From Mycolicibacter terrae (GTDB taxonomy: Bacteria; Actinomycetota; Actinomycetes; Mycobacteriales; Mycobacteriaceae), in assembly GCF_010727125.1 (NCBI RefSeq), contig NZ_AP022564.1:3596001-3660000 (forward strand): DNA of 64,000 nt. Direction: 5' to 3'. Position numbers and translations under genes: made by a program. Positions 32,904-41,044 of the stretch are shown piece by piece; the stretch's first letter is position 1; every line of letters starts with the position of its first letter. The notes under the pieces were generated by a model, which worked only from the letters and a program-made list of their open reading frames with translations, did no database searches and had not been told where the DNA came from.

Positions 32904-35716
32904 TGCTCGCCTCCTGCCGGTGGCACGAAGACGAAGACACCTAGCACATCGGCGCCGGGTTCGACGGTCACCTTCAGCCCGCGCACCACCTCAGCGGAGG
33001 CCTGCCGCACCCGGCGGTGCGCGTCGAGCAGTCGGCCCGCCAGCTGCTCACCGTGTTCGGCGAGGTGGGTGGCGATGTCGGGCAGGCCGTCGAGGCTGCG
33101 GGCCAGGAACTGGGCGGCTTGCGGGGCCGGTACGTTTCCGGACGGCTTGGCGTGCAGCAGCGGTTCGACGGATTCCGAGGCTAGCCAGTCCGCTTTTGCC
33201 GGTGCGCCTTCGAACGCCAGGGTTGCAACATCTTCGGCGACGAGCTGCCGGGTCCCCGTACGGGAGGGCAGTTGCAGTTGGAACCGGTAGCGCGCCACCA
33301 GCAAGGTGGTGCGGGTGGTGACCGCGGTGGTTCGCACTACCGCGCAGCGGCGTGCCGGGCGCTGCTCGTCGGGCAGGTTGGGGTCCAGGGCGGATTCCAG
33401 CGTGTAGTGCGCGACGGCTTCCACGGAGGCGTCGGTCCGGTTGAGCACTGCATCGCCGCGGCGCACCGGCAGGTCGGTGGCGAAGTGCAGCGGGTCGTTG
33501 CGGCCGGGCGGCAACGAATCCCGCAGGCCCAGGGGCAGCGGCGTGAGGGTGGCGGTGAATCCGGTGTCGGCGGTGGTGACGGTGGAGCGCAGGGCGCGCA
33601 GTGCCTGTTCGACGAATTCGGCGACTTGCGCGTTGGTGCCCAGCGTTGCTCGAGTCTCGCGCAGTTCGGCGCCGACTTCCTCTGGTTTGATGCCGTGTTG
33701 GGCGTATTTGGTTTGGGCGATCTTCTCCCGTTCGGCCGCCGACTCCCACTGGCCGTAGAGGGCGTCGCGTTGTTCTTGGACGCCGAGGTCCAAGCTGAGC
33801 TGTTCGGCGTCCTTGCCGCGCAGCAGCAGCCCTTCCATCAGTGCCTGCACGACCGCGTCGCTGCTGTCGGGGACCGGCACCGACACCCCGGTGGCTTTGC
33901 GGATCGCCTGGTGTTTGCGTAGCAGCACCTCCAGCACGATGCCGTCGATCTGGTTATCGCGCCCGTAGAGCATCACCGTGCGGACGGTATCGGCGCGCTG
34001 GCCGAACCGGTCGACGCGGCCCTCCCGCTGTTCGTGCCGGGTGGGGTTCCAGGCCAGGTCGTAGTGCAGTACCGCCTGGAAGTTCTCCTGTAGGTTCACC
34101 CCTTCCGATAGGCAGTCGGTGGCCACCAGCACATGTCGGCCCGGGGTTGCCGCCAGCTCATCGATGCGGGCGATCCGCTCGTCGGGCGGCAGGGTGCCGG
34201 TGACCGCGCGGACCGTCACGTTCTTGCCGAGCGCACCGGAAAGCTGTTCGGCGACATAGTCGGCGGTATCGATGAAGCGGCAGAACACGATCGGATCGCT
34301 GCCTAGCCCCAGCAGCTCTTTGACGCTTTTGACCAGGGCCGCGACCTTCTTGTCGGGTTTACCTTCCAGCTTGCTTACCTCGGCCAGGAAACCGCGTAGC
34401 TTGCGGGCTTTCGATATGTCGCCTTCCCGGTCAGTTTCGGCGCCCGGAGTGGTGTCCGCGGCTTCGATCACCTCGTCATCGGACTGGTCGAGCACGACGG
34501 CCCGCCCGATCGCATCGGCTTCTTCCGGCGTTGCGGCGGCGGCTGCTGCTGCCCGGGTGCGTAGGGTTTGCGCCGCCGCCCGCGGGGAGGATGCCAGCGC
34601 GCGCAGCAGTGCCAGCGCCGACCACCAGTTGACCCTTCGTGCCAACCCGCCGTCTTCGGTGCGGACGGTTTCTCGCGCGTAGTCGAGCACTTTGTCGAAC
34701 AGCGCGTGATATTCGGCGCTGAGCGTGTAGGGCACCTCGGTGGAGAGCCGATCTTTGGGGAACGGGGTGTCCTCATCGAGGTAGCGGCGGATGTCGGCGC
34801 GGCGGCGCTGCACGAAGTGTTTGGCCAGCAGTTCGCGGCCCTTTCGCTGTTCCAGGTCGACGCTGGCGAGTTCAGGGTCCAGCAGGCCCAGCAGGTTACG
34901 GAACGGTTCCTCTTTGCCGCTGTGCGGGGTGGCGCTGGCCAAGATGAGATGTCGGGTTTGGTCGCCGGAGAGCTCGCGAAGCAGCTCATAGCGCTGGGTG
35001 CGTCCGGTGCCGGTTGCAGTGGAGTCGGCAACGCAGGTGTGGACCTCGTCGACGATCACCAAATCCGGGCAGGTGCGTAGGAATTCATAGCGGCGGCGGG
35101 CGCTTTTGATGAAGTCGGTGGAGACCACGGTGATCGGGTAGCGCTCGAAGATCGACTCGGCGCCGATCCGGCCGCGTTCCAGGCGCCGCACCGTGCTGGG
35201 CAGCACCAGTTCGGCTTCCAGCCCGAACTTGCCGCGCAGTTCGCTTTGCCACTGTTCGGCCAGCGCCGGGCTGCACAGCACCGCCAGCCCGCGGGCATCG
35301 CCGACCTTGAGCAGCTCGGTGGCGACCAACCCGGCTTCGATGGTTTTGCCGATCCCGACGTCGTCGGCGATCAGCAGCCGAACCACGTTTTGGCGCAGTG
35401 CCATCATCAGCGGAACCAGTTGGTAGGCGCGGGGTTCGACCGCGATCGACGCCAAGCTGCGGAACGGTCCGGCGGTGGAGCGGAATCCGATCCGCAGCGC
35501 GCTGCGCAGCAGCGACGCGCTGAGGTGGTCACCGAGATCGTCTGGCTGCGGCGGCGGGAAGCTCGCCGGGTTGACGCCTTCGCTGAGCAGCACGCCGGCG
35601 ATGTCGTCGTCGATGCCGCCGATGGGCCGCAGCACCAGGAAGTCGTCGGTGCTCTCGGGCAGCACCACCCATTCCCGGCCGCGCGCAGTCACCAGGTTAC
35701 CGGGGGCGAATCCCAT
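32900..35716 (-). CDS. SNF2/RapA-like helicase (DrmD-like)
   Basis: 938 residues. An N-terminal region of about 90 residues precedes an SF2 SNF2-type motor: motif I ADDVGIGKTIEAG (117-129), motif II DEVH (223-226), SATPHSGKEEPF, motif V near ATDCLSEGVNLQ and motif VI HEQREGRVDRFGQ. The second position of motif I is D rather than E (ADD for ADE), and motif II is DEVH, both small variations. The last 350 residues are an accessory domain without known motifs. It starts two bases after the preceding helicase's stop and overlaps the methylase by ATGA. DISARM class 1 pairs DrmD with DrmMI in just this way. Confidence 0.85.
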   Translation of the reverse strand: MGFAPGNLVTARGREWVVLPESTDDFLVLRPIGGIDDDIAGVLLSEGVNPASFPPPQPDDLGDHLSASLLRSALRIGFRSTAGPFRSLASIAVEPRAYQLVPLMMALRQNVVRLLIADDVGIGKTIEAGLVATELLKVGDARGLAVLCSPALAEQWQSELRGKFGLEAELVLPSTVRRLERGRIGAESIFERYPITVVSTDFIKSARRRYEFLRTCPDLVIVDEVHTCVADSTATGTGRTQRYELLRELSGDQTRHLILASATPHSGKEEPFRNLLGLLDPELASVDLEQRKGRELLAKHFVQRRRADIRRYLDEDTPFPKDRLSTEVPYTLSAEYHALFDKVLDYARETVRTEDGGLARRVNWWSALALLRALASSPRAAAQTLRTRAAAAAAATPEEADAIGRAVVLDQSDDEVIEAADTTPGAETDREGDISKARKLRGFLAEVSKLEGKPDKKVAALVKSVKELLGLGSDPIVFCRFIDTADYVAEQLSGALGKNVTVRAVTGTLPPDERIARIDELAATPGRHVLVATDCLSEGVNLQENFQAVLHYDLAWNPTRHEQREGRVDRFGQRADTVRTVMLYGRDNQIDGIVLEVLLRKHQAIRKATGVSVPVPDSSDAVVQALMEGLLLRGKDAEQLSLDLGVQEQRDALYGQWESAAEREKIAQTKYAQHGIKPEEVGAELRETRATLGTNAQVAEFVEQALRALRSTVTTADTGFTATLTPLPLGLRDSLPPGRNDPLHFATDLPVRRGDAVLNRTDASVEAVAHYTLESALDPNLPDEQRPARRCAVVRTTAVTTRTTLLVARYRFQLQLPSRTGTRQLVAEDVATLAFEGAPAKADWLASESVEPLLHAKPSGNVPAPQAAQFLARSLDGLPDIATHLAEHGEQLAGRLLDAHRRVRQASAEVVRGLKVTVEPGADVLGVFVFVPPAGGEQ

Positions 35717-35718
35717 TG

Positions 35719-38700
35719 CTACACCCTTCCTTCACCGAACACGTACGGGTGCTGACGCACCTGGGCCAGCCAATCCTGGCCGGGACGCAGTCGAAGTACC
35801 GACCAGCCGGCGTCCATGAGTTTGTCCTCAACCTCGCCGGCGTCGTCGGGCGACTCGGGTTCGACGAATACCGCCAGGCTGGAGTCGGTGTTGCGAAAGG
35901 CGAAATCTGCCCTGATTCCCGCGATCTGCTCGCGAACCCCGTCGGGCAACACGAGGTCATGCTCGACCAGTAGGTCGATGAAACCGCGTTCCAGATCCGT
36001 CTCGCATTGCGCACGAAGCTGCTCGACGTGTTCGCCACGTGGGCGATCCGCTGTCACCGCGGTGGTGGTGGCCGAGGCGAGTTTCAGCAGCAGATCCCGT
36101 ACCGCGTGCCGGTCGATGACTGCGTGCTCGTGTTGGTTGGCATAGGACAGCAGGCAGTCATAACAGGCTTTCTCGCACCGTTCCCGCGCGCCGTCGGCCT
36201 GACCAAGGTCGGCGCCATCGGGGGTGAAGTGGGCAATCTGCAGGGCCTGGCGGGCAGCTCGGGCCAGCGCGTCGGGTTCGGTGTGCAGTCGACGCAGCAC
36301 CCCGGCACCGCCCTCGGCAGATTCGGTGAACAGCATCCGGCCACGCTCGTCGTCGTCCGGAAGTGCTTCGCTGGACAACTCGGAGTCCTCCAGCTGGAAC
36401 TCCGCTTCCATGCCGCGTTCCAGCGCATACCGCAGGCCGGTGGCGACCTGCACGGAGACCGGTGCCGCCAGCCGCAGCACCAGGATGTTGCGGGTGTCCT
36501 CGACGTAGGGGATCACCTTGTGTTTGGTCGGTACATCGGCGGCGTCCCCCAGTCCGTCGTCCTGCGGGGTGGCGTCCTCGGCGGCTTTCTCGCTGAGCCA
36601 GTCGCCCTTGACGGTGTCCAGCCAGTAGCCGAGCTCGTTGGGGTTCTTGCGACGCCGCCGGCCCACGTTGGTAACCCGCACCGTGGCGGTGTCGCCATAG
36701 CTCAACGCCACCAGCGGCTGACCGTCTGCACCCGATGTTGTCGCATCTAGCCGACCCAGCCGTGGCCCGTGCTGGCTGAACCGGTAGGAGGTGTGCAGTT
36801 CGAATCCGGCTCGGCGGCGCTCTTCCTCGTCGCTGGAGATGCGTTCACGCCGCCGAGTGAACACCGTCTGCATGCGCATCAAGCCGTGCTGCGGTTGCCC
36901 CAGCGCCGTGTCGCAGTTCTCGCAGACGTCCAGGCCGGGCCGCCGCACATGGTGGTAGGCACACGATTCGCACCGGTAGGCATCCTGCAGTTCGACGGTT
37001 CCGATACCGCCCGCGGTCATCGGCACCTGAATGCGTTTGACCTCGTAGCGCGCACCCTCGTGGTAGATGATGGCGCCGGGGCCGAACTCGCTGATTGCCA
37101 GGAACCGTGGCCGCTGTAGGTAGTTCCCGCGGGTTCCGGCCGCCTGACGCGCGCCGGGAATGTAGGCGGCCAGCGGCAGCCGGGGGAAGTTGTAGCCTGG
37201 CAGAAAGCCTTCCGAGGCGAAGTAGCGGTAGGTGTAGAAATCGGAGAATGCCTGATCGGTGTCTTCGTTGCGCAGCAGCCGCAGCTGGCCTTCGGCGTCG
37301 CGCCGACGTGCGTCGGCGGCGTCCCGCGCCCGTTTGGGCACGGTGGGCTCCAAGATGATCCGATTCTGTTCCTTCTGATCGTCCAGCGCCGCCCGGTAGA
37401 GCTCCCGCCACCGCTCGCAGGCGCGGTTGAACTGGCTTTCCGCGTTGGTGATCACGGCCTCGGCCCACCCGTCATGCCACCACGAGGTGCGCTGCAATTC
37501 CTCGGCCAGCGGAGCCATCAGTTCGCCGGCGCGATCGGTGGCGCGTCGCACCGCATCCGAGTCGGCCAGGGCACGTTGCAGGTCCGCCGACAACGGCATG
37601 TCTGGCGCGTCGAGGTCGAGCAGCTGTGGCATCCGGGTGTGCAGGCTCGCGCGGGTCTCGGCCAGCCACAGCGCATGCAGATGTGAGGCCAGCAACGCCT
37701 CGTTGGTCAGGTCCAGGCGTGGTGCGGCAACCGAGCCGGCGACCATGTCCTCCGACCGCCGGAAGTAGTACTGGTCGTGGGCATTTCCCGTGGCGCAGTA
37801 GGTGGTGACCAGCGCCGGCTGCCCGGAGCGGCCGGCGCGGCCACTGCGCTGGGCGTAGTTCGCCGGGGTGGGTGGCACGTTGCGCATCATCACCGCGTTG
37901 AGGCTGGCGATGTCGACACCGAGTTCCATCGTCGGCGAGCAGTACATCACCTTGAGATCGCCGCTGCGGAACCGTTTCTCGCGTTCCTCCCGGTCGGCGG
38001 CAGACACCTGCGCGGTGTGTTCCCGGGCGTGCATACCGCCGAGATCGGCCGCGGTGTTGCGGTACAGGTCTAGAAAGTACGGATTAACTCGGGTCCCCTG
38101 GTCGGGGTCGAATCCGCGCCGCAGCGGATCGGGTGCACCGTGCTTGCCGTCGCCAGCGTTCCAAATCACCGCGGAGGCTTTGAGCCGGTAGTTGGCGCCG
38201 GTGGCGCCCGGCAGGTCTACCGTCGTCAACAAGCCGGCACGATCGAGGGTCGCGAGCAGATCCTCGATGACCCTCTGGGCGTCAGAGACGTCCAGAGGCG
38301 CGCCAGCCAGGCTCAGTCCACTGCGTTCGCGGATGTAGCGCCCCACCGCCGATCGGCCGGTCATCCGGACATCGGCGCGCAGGGTGCCCCGCTGCCCGGA
38401 AGTGGTCGACACAGCGCCGGGGCGAGGCCGCGGCTCGTAGAGCGGGATCGCCCACAAACCAGCCAGATGCTGATCGGACTGCCGCTTGACCCGGTCGAAG
38501 CCGTCCTCGGTCAGACATTCCACATCGACGGCCAGTTCGCGGCGGAATTCGTCAAGCACGATGCGGCACAGCTCTTCTCGCTGCCCCGCCTGGGCATCGC
38601 GCAACGGTGGATAGGCGGGCTCCCACAGGCTGGCGTCGGCGGCGATCTCCTCCAGAGACTCGTACCCGATGCGCAGCAACCCGGTCTGCTCCAGGTTCGG

Positions 38701-40851
38701 CATCGTCACCCGCCAGCCGCGTTGTAGGTCGGCGTAGAGCCGATATTCGACGAATTCCTTGAAGGCCCGCTCGGCGGCGGTTCTCGCCCCGTAGACGGCT
38801 TGCGGGTTGGCGGAATAATCGGCGAACGGCAGCCCGAGCGCAGCCACCACGTGCTCGGCGACATCGTCGTGGCGCAGTGCACTCTGCTGCACCGCCCGGT
38901 GCAGCGCGCCGCGCAACTGGGTCATCTGCACGAAGTCGTTGAAGTGCCCGGTCTGCAGGCTGGCGTCCTGACGGTTGTCGACGAACGTCAACAGTTTGCG
39001 CGCCTCAGCGCTGAGTTCCGACTCGGGGATTTTGTCCAGCGACCGCACGATCGAGGTGCTCAGCACCGAGACCGCCGAACTGCGGCCCTCCACGTCGAGG
39101 GTGGCCAGCTTGGCGAAGTCGCTGCCGCGGGCCTGCTCATAGGAGACCTTGCAGCGCAAGCAGAACCGGAACGGAGCCGGCACGAACGCCGCGTCAACAC
39201 CGCCACCGGTGACCTCGTTTCCGCCCACATCTACCCGGATGCGGCGCGGCAGATACTGCTTACGGCGGTCAACGATGGCACCGTCGATCAACCACGAGTC
39301 CGGCAGCCTGCCCTCCAGCAGCGGATCGACCGGCCACGGTTGATCGGTGGAGATGTAGAGGTAGCCGTTCGCCTGATCCCCGCCGCTAGCGTCACGATCA
39401 CGCCGTGGCCGGTACACCACCTCAGCGCTCAGGGTGGAGCGGGCGACCACCAGATATTCTTGGCCGCACTCGCGGCAGAACGCCAACGGCATCAACAGCT
39501 GGTCGGGGTGGTCGGGGACCGTCACCTGATACTGCGAGGTGATGTGGCGGCGCTGTTCCTCCTCGATCGACACATAAACCGTGTCGCCTTTGGACAGGAA
39601 CTGATGCAGCCGGAACGCGAACAGTGGCCGGCCCGTCGTTGGATTCCGGACCGCCGACCCGGCCAGCAGGGTGGCGCGGATCGCCTGCTCGCACTCGTCG
39701 ACGGTGCAGCCGGTGCGTCCAGCCAGCCTCGCCGCCGAGTCGTGGACTCTAGCCGGACGCTGCCGGATCACCCGCCCGGATTGCGGTTCGGTGGTCAGCC
39801 CAAAGGTGGTTTCGATCCACGTCGCCAACGGTGACGAAGCGAGCGCGTCGTAGTCCCCAGTTGCGCCACACTTCCGTACTTCGCGTGTCAGGCCGCCGAC
39901 GTCCTCGGGATCGCCGACGGTGGCCCGATCCAGGGTCTCCCCGATCACCCGGTCCGGGGTGATGTCGGTCCCGAACAGCGCGCTGGCGACCTCGGCGACT
40001 ACCCGCTGCTGGTCTTCCAGCGTGCCTCCGCTGGCCATCGTCGCCGAGGTGCCGATGCACTGCAGTTGAGGGGACTGGCAGGCTCCGCGCACCCGTCGCA
40101 CCAACATTGCGACGTCGGCGCCCTGCCGCCCCCGGTAGGTGTGCAGTTCGTCGAGGACCAAGAACGGCAAGCCGGTCGCCGCGCCGACCAGCCTGCGGCG
40201 TTCCTCGGGACGGGTGAGCAGCAGCTCAAGCATCACGTAATTGGTGAGCAGGATGTCGGGCGGATTGCGCAGGATCTCGTCGCGCCGCTCGTCCTTTTCC
40301 TGGCCGGTGTAGCGGGCGAACGTCACCGGCTCGTTGCCCTCGCCGTAGCCGTAGCGCAAGAACTTCTCCAGCTCGCCCACCTGACTATTGGCCAACGCGT
40401 TCATCGGGTAAACGATGATCGCCTTCACCCCGGGTTGGCGCGGTTCCTGCCGGAGCACGTGGTCGACGATCGGGATGATGTAGGCCAGCGACTTACCGGA
40501 CCCGGTGCCGGTGGTCAGCACATAGCTCTTGCTGGACTGCGCCGTCTGAATCGCCTCCCGCTGGTGGCGGTGCAGTGTGATCGGTGCGGTACCGACGTCG
40601 GCCATATCTCGCTTGGGGCGAAAGATCTTCGCGCACTCCGGGTGCAGCAGATCCTCGGCAACCAACTCGTCGATCGACCCGCCCGTGGCGAACATCGGGT
40701 TCAGCGACAGCCACGGCTCCGGCCACTGGGTCTGCTTAGCCAGCTCGTCGGCGACGTGCTGGCTGATCCGCGGCTCACGTGGCTCGATGGCGCTGGTAGT
40801 GAACAGCCGATAGTCGTCGATCAACTCTTGGTGTATGCGGAAAATATCCAT
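35719..40851 (-). CDS. Giant DEAD-box helicase with C-terminal DUF1998 (DrmA-DrmB-like)
   Basis: 1710 residues from the ATG at 40851 (MDIFRIHQELIDDYRLF). A longer frame to 40923 has no better start. The N-terminal motor has motif I TTGTGSGKSLAYIIP (about 110-124), motif II DELH in VLDELHTYRGRQGADV (about 228), and motifs V-VI in MELGVDIASLNAVMMRN and YAQRSGRAGRSGQ (about 955-1000). Two zinc sites follow: CESCAYHHVRRPGLDVCENC (about 1293) and CEKACYDCLLSY (about 1556) in a DUF1998/MZB domain. The extreme C-terminus adds FAFRNTDSSLAVFVE, possibly nuclease-like. DISARM encodes DrmA (helicase) and DrmB (DUF1998) separately; here one chain carries both. Confidence 0.85.
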   Translation of the reverse strand: MDIFRIHQELIDDYRLFTTSAIEPREPRISQHVADELAKQTQWPEPWLSLNPMFATGGSIDELVAEDLLHPECAKIFRPKRDMADVGTAPITLHRHQREAIQTAQSSKSYVLTTGTGSGKSLAYIIPIVDHVLRQEPRQPGVKAIIVYPMNALANSQVGELEKFLRYGYGEGNEPVTFARYTGQEKDERRDEILRNPPDILLTNYVMLELLLTRPEERRRLVGAATGLPFLVLDELHTYRGRQGADVAMLVRRVRGACQSPQLQCIGTSATMASGGTLEDQQRVVAEVASALFGTDITPDRVIGETLDRATVGDPEDVGGLTREVRKCGATGDYDALASSPLATWIETTFGLTTEPQSGRVIRQRPARVHDSAARLAGRTGCTVDECEQAIRATLLAGSAVRNPTTGRPLFAFRLHQFLSKGDTVYVSIEEEQRRHITSQYQVTVPDHPDQLLMPLAFCRECGQEYLVVARSTLSAEVVYRPRRDRDASGGDQANGYLYISTDQPWPVDPLLEGRLPDSWLIDGAIVDRRKQYLPRRIRVDVGGNEVTGGGVDAAFVPAPFRFCLRCKVSYEQARGSDFAKLATLDVEGRSSAVSVLSTSIVRSLDKIPESELSAEARKLLTFVDNRQDASLQTGHFNDFVQMTQLRGALHRAVQQSALRHDDVAEHVVAALGLPFADYSANPQAVYGARTAAERAFKEFVEYRLYADLQRGWRVTMPNLEQTGLLRIGYESLEEIAADASLWEPAYPPLRDAQAGQREELCRIVLDEFRRELAVDVECLTEDGFDRVKRQSDQHLAGLWAIPLYEPRPRPGAVSTTSGQRGTLRADVRMTGRSAVGRYIRERSGLSLAGAPLDVSDAQRVIEDLLATLDRAGLLTTVDLPGATGANYRLKASAVIWNAGDGKHGAPDPLRRGFDPDQGTRVNPYFLDLYRNTAADLGGMHAREHTAQVSAADREEREKRFRSGDLKVMYCSPTMELGVDIASLNAVMMRNVPPTPANYAQRSGRAGRSGQPALVTTYCATGNAHDQYYFRRSEDMVAGSVAAPRLDLTNEALLASHLHALWLAETRASLHTRMPQLLDLDAPDMPLSADLQRALADSDAVRRATDRAGELMAPLAEELQRTSWWHDGWAEAVITNAESQFNRACERWRELYRAALDDQKEQNRIILEPTVPKRARDAADARRRDAEGQLRLLRNEDTDQAFSDFYTYRYFASEGFLPGYNFPRLPLAAYIPGARQAAGTRGNYLQRPRFLAISEFGPGAIIYHEGARYEVKRIQVPMTAGGIGTVELQDAYRCESCAYHHVRRPGLDVCENCDTALGQPQHGLMRMQTVFTRRRERISSDEEERRRAGFELHTSYRFSQHGPRLGRLDATTSGADGQPLVALSYGDTATVRVTNVGRRRRKNPNELGYWLDTVKGDWLSEKAAEDATPQDDGLGDAADVPTKHKVIPYVEDTRNILVLRLAAPVSVQVATGLRYALERGMEAEFQLEDSELSSEALPDDDERGRMLFTESAEGGAGVLRRLHTEPDALARAARQALQIAHFTPDGADLGQADGARERCEKACYDCLLSYANQHEHAVIDRHAVRDLLLKLASATTTAVTADRPRGEHVEQLRAQCETDLERGFIDLLVEHDLVLPDGVREQIAGIRADFAFRNTDSSLAVFVEPESPDDAGEVEDKLMDAGWSVLRLRPGQDWLAQVRQHPYVFGEGRV

Positions 40852-40972
40852 GGTGGTCACTGACCAAGGTGTGACAGGACGAGTCGCTGCGCCGCCCGAC
40901 GACCACCGAGACCGGATCTGCAATCACCCAACGGGAACCCCTTCCGGCCAACGTGCCGACTCTTGTACTGGG

Positions 40973-40995
40973 AACATACCGGGGCCCGCCGACAT
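40973..40995 (-). promoter_or_regulatory. Possible DNA-damage (RecA-NDp/PafBC-type) promoter of the core defence operon
   Basis: On the minus strand ATGTCGGCG (40995-40987), eight bases, then TATGTT (40978-40973). The consensus is TTGTCRGTG-N8-TANNNT. The spacing and -10 are exact, and seven of nine -35-side bases match. It lies in the 193-bp gap between the Macro-SIR2 stop and the giant helicase, about 120 bp before its ATG. It is weaker than the three sites at 56.5-57.6 kb, so it may be coincidental. Confidence 0.35.
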
Positions 40996-41044
40996 GTGGG
41001 GTTGGCTCGACAGTCCGCGGCATCACCGGAAGCCCCATCGGCAC

